DNA of 64,000 bases from Dipylidium caninum (taxonomy: Eukaryota; Platyhelminthes; Cestoda; Cyclophyllidea; Dipylidiidae), in NCBI GenBank assembly GCA_017562135.1, contig QEYB01000282.1, forward strand, positions 763,501 through 827,500, given 5' to 3'. The stretch's first letter is position 1. Each line of letters opens with the position of its first letter. Below the pieces are notes generated by a model. It did not search any database. It was not told the origin of the DNA and saw only the letters and a list, made by a program, of their open reading frames with translations. Both the position numbers and the translations under genes were made by a program. Shown here piece after piece: positions 55,401-62,486 of this stretch.

Positions 55401-58400
55401 GGAGAAAATGAAATAAAGACAAATATCGGCACTGTAAGATGTAAATGAGCATTTGCTCTCCATCAAACGAGAGCCTAGAATTGAGACAGCAAACAGAAGT
55501 CCTCTTTAAGAAGGAATCCCATGAATGAATGAAAAATTCGAAGCTCTACAAGCATTCCGGCAGGCCAATAAAATAATGGATGATATTTGGTTGTGTCTCA
55601 TAAATACTTTCCTTGAGAGACCATTGTAGATCCTAAGTAGAGAGTAGGTTGCTTTTAAATCCGGAACAACAAAAACGCTCAGTTTGACATTCCTCTATTT
55701 TAAGAACATTAGTTGGAACTGCACAAATTTTTTAAATTAAAGGTGTGATAATCCAATAGGAGAGAAGTTTGATGTCAGCATGTGGAGTCGGTTTCATTTT
55801 TCCGCATCGAATTGCGTACTATCTCCAATTGCGACAATGAATTGCATCTGATTGAGGACTTATCAAGCAATATATTTTGAAAAGTGAGCCCAAAAACTAA
55901 CATACCTTGGTCAAATCAATTTTCGGTCGTAAACCTTTCAATTGTAGCAGGCACTGTGCTTGGTCATACTTGATGAGATGCATTCGATTGGCTGAAATGA
56001 GACGATGAAAAATGGAGATAAGGCGCAGTTTATGACCGTCCGTCGGTCCACTTTTAAAAACCTTCTTCTGTCAACTAGCTTAACTACCATTTTTGTGATC
56101 TATCACGGTGGATTCCATGCCGATGTGATGATAGATTCTCTGAACCCGTTCAACTTGTGCAAAAATTATTCTTTTTTACGCCCGACTCGCCTTGTGAAGA
56201 AATTGGTTATTTGTCTAAGACATTCAAATTAGTTGAACCTACCGCGAATAAATGCACACACACGAATGTTAGACACGTATGATATTAACGAAAAGGTTAC
56301 GAGGGGAGAGACGGGGCGTCTTCTAACGGTGGGTGGCTCTGGCAATTAAAGATGACTAAGGGACACCAAGTGTCCCTACAGGTGTTACCCAAGGTAGGTA
56401 AAAAGGAAAAGAGCGTCAGCCCTAAGTGGTGAACCCTACTGGTTATTAACATAAACCGAGCTTGGAAATGCTATAAAGATTAGTATTTAGAAAGAAAGAA
56501 ACATTAAAAAATGGGGCTAACACTCATGGAATTACGTGGTCACTACACGAGGTTACATAGCGTAGGCTGATGGTGTCTTGTTGATGTTCAAAATTAGTTT
56601 GGTGACTGTAAGAAGGGAGAAAAGTAATTCTCATCACCAACGTTATGTTTAATGTTTTTTCTAACGGTGCCACCACCCATACCAGAAACGGCTAATTTTA
56701 CACGTAAGGAAATGGTTCAATTACGTGTAGTGTTGATCTTCACAGGTTACCTTCCGAGGAAGATGTCAAAAAGGTCATCCTCTACGAATAACACTCTCTA
56801 GCTCATAATCCATGGTATTTAGAAAAGGTAGTCGAGAGTATCTACCTCTTAGGGAGTTATTAGTAAAACATGGGGTTGTGAAAGCAACTACCTTGTACGA
56901 GACCCCAAAAAAATTTGGGTTACCACACTATAGATGTATGGAAGGTTGTTAGAGAGTTATGGAAAAATTGAAGGTTAGTTAAAGAAACAACTATTTGTTA
57001 CTGGACTGCAGCATACCCGGGGCACGATTAACAAAAAAGCCACCCCTTTTCACTTTCATTAATTGGACAAGTGTATAAATTTAGAAGCCCCAATATAAGC
57101 GTAGATATTTCAGATAATAATGGGGTTCATCACTTTTGTCAGGTAAATAAAAACAAATTAACCAATTTAATCTATGAAATCAGCACCTAAAAATTCTTGT
57201 TCTAAGGAGTAAAAGTTGACTGTGTGAGGACAGTAAGTAGCACTCCTTCCAAACAGTCGTCGCTCAGTCAGTCAGGCAAATGAGTTTTTATAAGAATAGA
57301 GATCCGTAAATTGTTCATAGCAAAACAACGTTAGAAACGGCATCCTTAGCAGCATGAGTATTTAATGTACAGATTGTTCTAACTAGTATTTCCAAAGATC
57401 GCATTGAAGCACTACTCACGGATTGATAGAACATTGGCAGACGTGAAGGGGAAGATCGACTTACTACTACTGACAGAAACCCTTACCCGCTGTGTGAAAA
57501 TGCACCCAGCGCCGCTGACTGGCGGTCTTACGGCATCCAAATAATTGCGGATGAATTCCGAATGGAAATGTTCGAAAGGCTGGTCCAACTGGCACCGCAG
57601 TCGAAGTCAGTTGCGCAGCCTTCTTGGTTGCTCTCCTCGTCGCCACCGGTGGCAGATGGCACCCACATATCTCTCTAGCTCCCCCAGGCTGCCATGATGA
57701 AGCAGAGGCACCACCAATAAACGCCTTAGGAACGGCAGGATTTTTAAATGGGCGGCTCAGGCCGCGTGGCTGATAACTGCTACCACTTTGATACGAATGT
57801 GAGAGATCGACCTGTCTCTGGCGAATCGATGGTCCAGTAGCAATTGACTGATTGTGGCCACAGACAGTATTCGTGAAACCTAAAATGAGTTTGCCAAGTT
57901 GCATAAAATGAACGTTATGATAATGGAGTCCTTTTCTTCAATATGAACTCGTACACCAACCTTCCAGTGTAGGATAACCATACAGTGTCAACCATGGAGG
58001 TATGTCTAGGGTCTCCACGTGAAACCCACCCATGGAGGTAAGGTTTCCATTGGGTGGACTATGCGTCTCGCTACACGCACAGCTTTGTGTTCGAGAACGT
58101 AGTCGAGTATCGACATTCCATCCTAATATGAAAGTAAATTTGTTATATACTTAAATGGCACTAGTAGCAAATAATTCTATGCTTACCGCGAGTTGAAGAA
58201 GCGCTCTCGAAGCTTCCGGCATGTGAAATGCTCAGACCGCCTTCCAAATGCCTCTCAAGATCAACCTTGGCTAACTGTCCAGTATTAGCTAATGTGGCAG
58301 AAGTCAAGAGTAAGCTTTCATTGAAGGAGACGGTACGCTGACGAGTGATTCCACTTGCTTCAGTAGAAATCAAAGAGTTAACGATTTTGCGTCGTAAGCG

Positions 58401-60622
58401 CCGATCCCGGTTCGGTATTAGAGACTCAAAGCTACCCTGACAAACATTATGATCATCACCACAATCTTCTTCCTTTTCCAGCATATGTTGGGGTTCCTTT
58501 GATTCCCTGCAAAAGGTGGGAAAGCTAGATTTTCATCGTATACCATTGATGAAGGTGCAGAGGAAACCAAAATCACAAAAAATCACGATACTATGCATAA
58601 ATAAGATTACCTACACATACTCTTGTCCAAGCGATAATTTTTTCACTCGCCAGAACACGTAATAATGTTGAAAGATACAAATAGAAAAAGACGTACCCAA
58701 GTTCCATAGGCTTACGCGCTCTTACCTAAAATAAAATAATAGGGTAAGACCATAAATATATAAAAAAAGAGAATCTATAACCCGTTGGTGGGAGTAAGAA
58801 GGGAATAGAATATAATTTTAAAAAAACTAACATTTATACGCTTCACAATTTCCGCGTTATTCAAAGCAAAGATTTCACGGGATGAACGGAAGAAGCTGTG
58901 ATTCATCCAATGTGGCACAATGCATACCTCTGGGTTTTCGGGATTTTCGAAGTTTCGACACTACAAGAAAACAAGAAGGGAATAGAAAATTGCCATTGTG
59001 TTACTCTACTAAGACACTTACAACAAATAAGGGGACAGCATGAAGAGGCTGATGACCCAAACAGACCAAATCAACAGTTACTCCTGAAGGAAAATAAATT
59101 GAAATACTTCAGCTGAAGTTCTGACATGACATTACCCAGATCAAGCACCCGCTGCTTCGTAAATGAGACAGCGTCACGATTAGCATCGAAGACACCGCAA
59201 CCCGGAGATATCACAATACAAGCTCTCCCCGTTCTGTCGAAGTTTCGATCAATATTGTAACATTCATAATCTATGTTGTTAGAAAATGGAAGTAATCTGA
59301 CCGGAAAGTGCTAAATTAAGTGATTCCAAAATATTGGTTTGTCTGGCGGTTGACAGGCAAACAGATACATGGTCACGGTCTTTAACATTGGGTAAATTTT
59401 TGAAGACATAATTTATTATTTCCTGTTGGTACCGTTTGAAGGCCAGCATGAGTTGGGAAAAGTCCTTTTTCCACTCCTCATACGAATGTCGCTCTGTTTG
59501 AATAATGACCCTAATTATAGAACATAGAGCAGTTACCATAAGCTATGATGTGCAGAAAAACGTTAGTTAATAGAATAATTACTTATAAAAATCCGTATAT
59601 AGCTGGCCATTGGAATTCCTTGAAAAGACACTCCTTTCCGGGATTTCAACGGCTTTAGAGGGTCATAAAGCGGTGGAAATGGCGAAACTTACAAGGAGCG
59701 TTGACAAACACACGTGTAGATAAAACTAGGGTTACGTCATGGGTGCAAAACATATTCTAAAGCCGTTATGAGTTAACATAAGAGTGTACATACAGTCCAT
59801 GATTTTAATATAAGTTCGCGCAAAAACTTGACACTTTTTTCAAAAAATAAATCGCCAAATTCGTCGAAACTCCACATTTCTCGGCTCATTTGAATAAATA
59901 CATGGAAGACGGCAGAAGATGAACGGTACACGACCTAGACTTAATTCGCCATAGATATAAAAGGTGCAACTTTAGTGCGCTCCGACACATATCCACATGA
60001 GGTAACTTCACCTTTGCGGCGTAATTCGCTTATATAACCTCTACACAAATAAATTTGATCACGGTCAAACCTCATAACACCGTATTCAAGCATTGTATTT
60101 AGCTGAACGATTGAGTTTGTCTAACAAATCGTTATTAGACAATAAGACAAAACCATATTGTTAGCGAATTCCATTAAGTCACGTCGGCCATAATACTGAT
60201 CACGGAAACTGATCTCAACAAAATCCAGCAAAACATCCTACAAGTAATCGTCTACTATTAAAATACTTACGTCTTTAAGGACCACTCTCACCGAAACAGT
60301 TTTATAGGGTTGTAATTTGATCGACTGAGCCAACGACTGTTCAATGCTAATGGCATCTATACACAAATATGAAATTCGATGAAAACAAACCTTTGTGTTG
60401 GAAATCCTCGCGAAGAGATTTTACAAGAAAGAGGGTAGAATGGGGCAGATCAGGGTGTCTTAATTCGATTATGTCGCCGGGCAAAATACCATGGTTGTCT
60501 CGAGGATGTAACAGAACGTCATCTACGCCTTAAAGAATTTCAAAAGTACTACCAGAAAAACGGGACTTTGTGTCGACTCGAGGATGACACAATAACTTTA
60601 GTTTGACTTCACTTTTAGCCAT
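6648..60622 (-). CDS. DEPDC5: DEPDC5/Iml1, GATOR1 complex subunit (whole gene)
   Basis: DEPDC5 (yeast Iml1) forms GATOR1 with NPRL2 and NPRL3, the GTPase-activating complex for RagA/B that turns off TORC1 at the lysosome when amino acids are scarce. The gene runs from an ATG at 60622 to a TAA at 6648-6650 and encodes about 2,100 residues, against about 1,600 in human. All domains of the family appear in order: N-terminal domain and SABA in exons 1-12, a linker in 13-20, the region beginning [20 protein letters not shown] (SHEN) in 21-28, the DEP domain in 30-31, and the C-terminal domain ending [11 protein letters not shown] in 32-37. Introns are 30-40 nt at the 5' end, up to 15.4 kb in the middle, and 67-85 nt for most of the last few. 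The exon blocks below give the details. Two joins remain unresolved (exons 19/20 and the end of exon 33). An LRR gene and two repeat copies sit in its introns. Confidence 0.93.
8719..9656. other. DEPDC5 intron 31, AT-rich with a CAAA tract
   Basis: Non-coding stretch between exons 31 and 32 of DEPDC5. It holds an imperfect CAAA/CAGA tetranucleotide tract at about 9215-9258. Short open frames on both strands show no family motifs. Confidence 0.6.
10739..13003. other. DEPDC5 intron 28
   Basis: A 2.3-kb interval between exons 28 and 29. Several short open frames cross it on both strands, but none carries recognisable motifs or good splice sites. An additional linker exon of DEPDC5 could hide here, since this part of the protein is not conserved and the acceptor of exon 29 is weak. 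Confidence 0.5.
13004..22528 (-). CDS. DEPDC5: DEPDC5 exons 25-28: end of SHEN region
   Basis: Exon 25 (22528-22272) contains [10 protein letters not shown], matching human YKWNYLDQYI. Exon 26 (about 14062-13823) has FWLIRLPIC followed by a worm-specific stretch, and exon 27 (13703-13557) is entirely family-unlike sequence of about 49 residues. Exon 28 (13153-13004) restores clear homology with [10 protein letters not shown] and [13 protein letters not shown] (human HCDIYGDRP, FVRFVEGLNRIRR). Phases 1-1-1 connect 25 to 28. The start of exon 26 is uncertain: its acceptor lacks a pyrimidine tract, and an acceptor further in would also be possible. Together exons 26-27 insert roughly 110 residues relative to human. 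Confidence 0.75.
14145..14174. repeat. CT microsatellite
   Basis: About 15 uninterrupted CT dinucleotides inside the 8.2-kb DEPDC5 intron 25, just upstream (in gene direction) of exon 26. Confidence 0.9.
17758..17812. repeat. GGA/GAG polypurine tract
   Basis: About 55 bases almost entirely of G and A, built from GGA/GAG triplets, within DEPDC5 intron 25. On the transcribed strand of the gene it appears as a pyrimidine tract. Confidence 0.85.
20744..20784. repeat. 10-bp minisatellite in the composite repeat
   Basis: Four head-to-tail copies of a TATCGGGAGG unit. The other copy of the composite repeat has only about one and a half degenerate units at the corresponding place (near 44820-44850), so the array has changed length since the copies separated. 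Confidence 0.85.
21071..21295 (-). other. Acidic Asp/Glu-rich open frame in long repeat copy
   Basis: A minus-strand frame of about 74 residues made mostly of Asp, Glu and Asn (for example KDDDDSDGG and [11 protein letters not shown]), produced by an ATC/CTC-rich stretch. It lies within the segment that the short copy of the repeat lacks. It could be a remnant of a captured exon from an acidic protein or just a translated simple-sequence tract. No start context, splice sites or family motif support expression. Confidence 0.3.
22529..32927. other. DEPDC5 intron 24, left part
   Basis: Left two thirds of a 15.4-kb intron, downstream of the nested LRR gene in its reading direction. It is mostly AT-rich non-coding sequence. 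Some minus-strand frames (29899-30213, 26265-26540) have protein-like composition, but I could find no paired splice sites or known motif, so they are not called. A CA-rich tract lies near 28130-28170. Confidence 0.55.
32928..35147 (-). CDS. Intronless LRR single-pass membrane protein, nested in DEPDC5
   Basis: A single open frame of 739 residues from an ATG at 35147. Residues 1-20 are a signal peptide ([18 protein letters not shown]), followed by an N-terminal cysteine cap ([11 protein letters not shown]). About six leucine-rich repeats span roughly residues 95-330, including [28 protein letters not shown] and [12 protein letters not shown] transmembrane helix lies near 437-461 ([19 protein letters not shown]) with a basic stop-transfer CRRRRW. 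The cytoplasmic tail of about 275 residues is Ser/Thr/Pro/His-rich. Type I topology suggests a cell-surface adhesion or guidance receptor, but I cannot name an orthologue and no intracellular signalling domain is visible. It is on the same strand as DEPDC5 and inside its largest intron. The last ~75 residues may be in the wrong frame (see findings). An upstream in-frame start at 35228 would add 27 residues ahead of the signal peptide and is less likely. Confidence 0.85.
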   Translation of the reverse strand: MLEYFLIAIFSNLAFATAETLLCPSGCYCPSEEVTHCCLFPSDYPSPVHCQLSGRRQISANANSTLRWPAMDTCLPRWTELSIQLIPDSWPPAPPNRPCIAQLRRISISGRSLTNLNSEHLQNLFGLQQNQLKILEIENTRLENLESGLFDRLSLTSLTEITFKQNYNLSYKGFGVSVFFNLPQLETLNLESNRIERLDFVRLGFPIINKDKSPSRLISLNLANNSLTYLEPRTFSLFPFLETLSLANNKLSSLSSDVFEGLTSLTRLDLSGNILNLLGLKNSVPDFSVTLANLNILDISMNPLMRSIYTETARWWLSSGCPVSLTHLIMNHIDVDQGHGFPILPSIDWVKCQKLERVEIRQIPRLTCLSSSWLRSDVLPTHPQFITSATHVCLLSSTTTTAAATTTAAKVVALNPKNETIRTSATAAWGIEQLGLRELIVSCVVGAVLFILLVTLIVIVCICRRRRWIYGSVAKGNGKSGGGVLKNGRREKSVTSTYIPASDCQLPLTDADEGELSASSMRHTESRILYDESGIPVCSMVMPDTGSSAATAATVMLPDGSLAYVPQFIPISGRATPSSHTGLLDNSYRNSRILLKHPVMVPLMTSHASLTASQIDFPHQQRPPSSYQHSRVRTRLPCHHQHNGSSNHAPTSTLSCKSTSFSSLGGFNSLGDTASYECVQCQSPHLSNSRSTDQTSLPIPALRRVFYRRALFDGRKRGCYHHSFDYNFHCQSFTKRPFR
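35148..37918. other. DEPDC5 intron 24, right part
   Basis: This stretch lies between the nested LRR gene and tentative DEPDC5 exon 24, so it should hold the LRR gene's promoter. It is AT-rich with a long CA/GT microsatellite at 37394-37424. I see no other coding segment. Confidence 0.55.
37394..37424. repeat. CA microsatellite
   Basis: About 15 uninterrupted CA dinucleotides within the largest DEPDC5 intron, 2.2 kb upstream of the nested LRR gene start. Confidence 0.9.
37919..41969 (-). CDS. DEPDC5: DEPDC5 exons 22-24: middle region
   Basis: Exon 22 (41969-41879) reads [16 protein letters not shown], matching the human AQQVFEEFICQRLMQ helix, and joins exon 21 across a 7.9-kb intron in phase 2. 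Exon 23 (38993-38643) continues [15 protein letters not shown] and then 90 residues of Ser/Thr/Pro-rich linker. Two short exons are tentative: 38260-38231 ([10 protein letters not shown], like the human YWLSMGRTF) and 37977-37919 ([15 protein letters not shown], like the human region before IHYTYS). Both fit the reading phase, and the second pairs with exon 25 in phase 2, but their splice signals are modest. Confidence 0.7.
43682..43871 (-). CDS. Possible orphan exon in DEPDC5 intron
   Basis: On the minus strand a long pyrimidine tract ending TTTACAATGTTAG at 43872 is one of the best acceptor-like signals in the window. It is followed by an open frame with ordinary protein composition ([20 protein letters not shown], then [18 protein letters not shown]) that ends at a TGA at 43682. 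The acceptor would be in phase with DEPDC5 exon 21, but no donor returns to the phase needed by exon 22. Use here would therefore end the protein early or belong to another transcript. I do not recognise the sequence. Confidence 0.25.
44395..45395 (-). repeat. Composite repeat, short copy
   Basis: Reverse-complement counterpart of 20150-21893. It keeps the conserved 5' block with the same 111-residue frame (45313-44978), a shortened version of the tandem repeat region and the AATAAA-containing 3' block. It lacks about 490 and 270 bases of the middle of the long copy and has about 28 bases of its own near 44580-44610. It sits in DEPDC5 intron 21, in the sense orientation of that gene. Homology fades around 45395 and 44395. 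Confidence 0.8.
49861..55991 (-). CDS. DEPDC5: DEPDC5 exons 17-21: linker and start of SHEN region
   Basis: Exons: 55991-55906, a probable exon 54700-54630, 54168-54080, 51369-51115, 50845-50727, 50017-49861. Exon 21 is unmistakable ([20 protein letters not shown], nearly identical to human). Exon 20 carries [11 protein letters not shown], aligning with the human segment just upstream of it, and splices in phase to exon 21. The 54700-54630 exon is proposed because exon 17 ends in phase 0 and exon 18 must start in phase 2; a 71-nt exon with a strong GTACGT donor fits exactly. Exon 19 is an acidic, Ser/Pro-rich stretch ([16 protein letters not shown]). Exon 19 as drawn ends in phase 1 whereas exon 20 needs phase 2, so a micro-exon, another donor or a sequence error is involved there. 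Confidence 0.75.
51370..54079. other. DEPDC5 intron 18
   Basis: A 2.7-kb intron. A frame at 52271-52498 (minus) is open and ends near a GTGAGG donor, but its only acceptor lies in a G-run without pyrimidines, so I do not call it an exon. A C-run interrupts the sequence at 52505-52520. Confidence 0.5.
55992..57486. other. DEPDC5 intron 16, first long intron
   Basis: A 1.5-kb AT-rich intron marking the switch from micro-introns (exons 1-16) to large ones. I see no coding segment in it. Confidence 0.6.
57487..60622 (-). CDS. DEPDC5: DEPDC5 exons 1-16: N-terminal domain, SABA, linker
   Basis: Exons: 60622-60553, 60522-60391, 60356-60271, 60237-60154, 60120-59971, 59934-59794, 59756-59693, 59652-59583, 59510-59302, 59270-59136, 59083-59022, 58960-58832, 58725-58697, 58506-58187, 58122-57961, 57879-57487. 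Every junction keeps phase. Recognisable family stretches are [105 protein letters not shown] and PHWMNHSFF, in the same order as in human DEPDC5. Exon 14 (REGSFES-like, charged) and exons 15-16 are poorly conserved linker; exon 16 ends with QRRWVHFHT, the counterpart of the human RRRWMHTFP motif. The first seven introns are 30, 34, 33, 33, 36, 37 and 40 nt. Without removing them the frame hits stops (for example TAA at 60529-60531), so they must be spliced. Confidence 0.92.
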
Positions 60623-61358
60623 GAAACGAGGGCTACTGGCAAAAGAAAACAAGCTTCTCCGACCCTCGATTATGATTTGTTTAATTTCGAGGTCACTCAG
60701 TATGCCAATTGAATAACAGTCATTAGACATGAAAAAGCCGTAGCTGCTAGTATTTTAAAATAACGTTATTCCTTGATATTATGGGTGTCAGATTATTCGC
60801 GCGTCATCCGATGTAGCTTTCCAGTTATGCATTTGCGCGGTGATTGCTAGGGATATTAACATTTTGCAAGATAATAGGTATCCTTTTGGGGGGGCTGCCG
60901 CTCAGTGATACAAAAGCGGTGACGGGCGGCATGTTTCGTCTTGTGAACCGCGGGAATATATGATGTGAATTTACAAGTTACTTTTCGACCACTGGAAGAC
61001 GTAGCCCACTTTATGTGGCAGAAAGATGGCGCGCCTAGGCTTAACGAAGCATTCGGACACTATCGCACCGAAGACTCTAACAGAAATCATTTAGATGACC
61101 CGTTAGTAACCAACAGGTTACTCGAAAGCCTACAATTAGTCATGATTATAATTAAAGACGCATACCGCAACCTCTTCCCCTAAAACACAATGTATGCATG
61201 CAAAGCTTTGATTATTCCTCAATGGATTCAAAATTAAACTGCCAAAAAACCCTCACTGCTGTTTTTTTAAGAGATGGGATTCTTCTTTGTCTGGCTGAAT
61301 ATCGCCCTTCACGTGAGCGGCAACTTCTACTTAGCCCGTCCACGCCTCACCGCCAGAA
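60623..61358. promoter_or_regulatory. Divergent region, DEPDC5/eEF1B-beta
   Basis: 736 bases between the DEPDC5 start codon on the minus strand and the eEF1B-beta start codon on the plus strand, so both promoters and 5' UTRs should be here. It includes a GC-richer patch around 60890-60950. A 72-codon plus-strand frame at 60965-61183 is open, but eEF1B-beta is complete without it. No clear core-promoter motif was identified. Confidence 0.5.
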
Positions 61359-62176
61359 ATGGGTTTCGGAGATCTTAGCCGACCTGAAGGTTTAGAATCC
61401 CTCAACAATTTTTTACTAACCAGAAGCTATATCGACGGGTTTGTGTGATCTAACATCCACTTTTTTAATGCCTAACCTAGGTTCCAACCTTCTAAAGCCG
61501 ATGCTGTAGTGTTCGATGCGATTTCAAAAGACCCCGACTCCAAGTATATTAACGTTCTTCGCTGGTTTAATCACATCAAATCATTCGGTGATCAAAGAAA
61601 AAAGTTCCCTGGGCAAGCTAAAAACGCGGATTCCTATGGGCCCCCGTGTAGGTGACACTCTTGGCGTGTTAACTATAAAGGTCACTGCCACTGATAGCTA
61701 TGTTCTGTTCAGGCACGTCAACTCCAGCCTCAGAAGATGATGATGACGATGTAGACCTTTTCGGATCCGATGATGACGAAAAGGCAGAAGGTCGCCAACC
61801 TGCTGACGAGAATAGCGCTAAGAAAGGCATAAAAGTTAACAAACCCATCGCAAAATCATTAATTGTTTTGGATGTAAAGCCGTGGGATGATGAAACTGAT
61901 ATGACTGCTCTCGAGCAGGCCGTCCGTAGTATTGAAACTGATGGTCTTTTGTGGGGTACATCGAAGTTAGTGCCCCTGTTTCAAGACCTCAAAAAGCTCC
62001 AAATCACTTGCGTCGTTGAAGACGACAAGGTTTGTGTCATTGTTTATCGTGTTCTTTTTTCTTGACCGCTTGCTACATTATATCTTTAGGTCGGGACCGA
62101 CTTCCTCGAAGAGGAGATTGTGAAGTTTGACCAGTACGTTCAGTCCGTGGATATCGCTGCCTTTAACAAGTTGTAA
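61359..62176 (+). CDS. EEF1B2: Translation elongation factor e1B beta, 4 exons
   Basis: Guanine-nucleotide exchange subunit that reloads eEF1A with GTP during elongation. Exons: 61359-61438, 61481-61647, 61713-62029, 62090-62176, in phase, 216 residues, close to the usual ~225. It begins MGFGDL as in the animal proteins, with the N-terminal GST-C-like helix region ([25 protein letters not shown]). The acidic linker [18 protein letters not shown] carries the conserved [10 protein letters not shown] phosphorylation-type motif. The exchange domain ([38 protein letters not shown]) ends IAAFNKL rather than the usual QKI. Introns are 42, 65 and 60 nt. The phase at the 61647 donor (GTAGGT) decides that boundary against a later GT at 61652. 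Convergent with ILK. Confidence 0.95.
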
Positions 62177-62356
62177 GGCTTCTGTGAATAATAATTCATT
62201 TTAAATCCTGGTGGAAGACCCCTTTCTTGTCTCTCTCGAGATAACCTTTTCGCGGAATCAGTTTTTCTTCCGATCAACAATCCACTAGGATTTATTGCTC
62301 CGACACCTTAATTCGGTACAGGCACCCAAACTTAGTTCCGAGAAAAGATAGCTAAG

Positions 62357-62365
62357 TTTATTAAA
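62357..62365. terminator. Overlapping poly(A) signals of eEF1B and ILK
   Basis: The block TTTATTAAA reads AATAAA on the minus strand (for ILK, about 125 bases past its stop) and ATTAAA on the plus strand (for eEF1B-beta, about 185 bases past its stop). I saw no other canonical signal in the gap between the two stop codons. Confidence 0.5.
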
Positions 62366-62486
62366 TCATTGGACTTGTGGTTAGCAAACTTAGAAAGGCT
62401 CCTATAGGAGTTAAAATTAAGAGGTCGAGAACGCCGCGGTAAGTGATTGTAAGCCGTAGTAAGTTAACTGCAACAAGTCGGAGAAA

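Noticed and set aside
60965..61183. Upstream coding exon of eEF1B-beta
   Set aside because: eEF1B-beta is complete from the conserved MGFGDL start at 61359, and this frame shows no relation to eEF1B or eEF1D. It may be part of a 5' UTR or chance.
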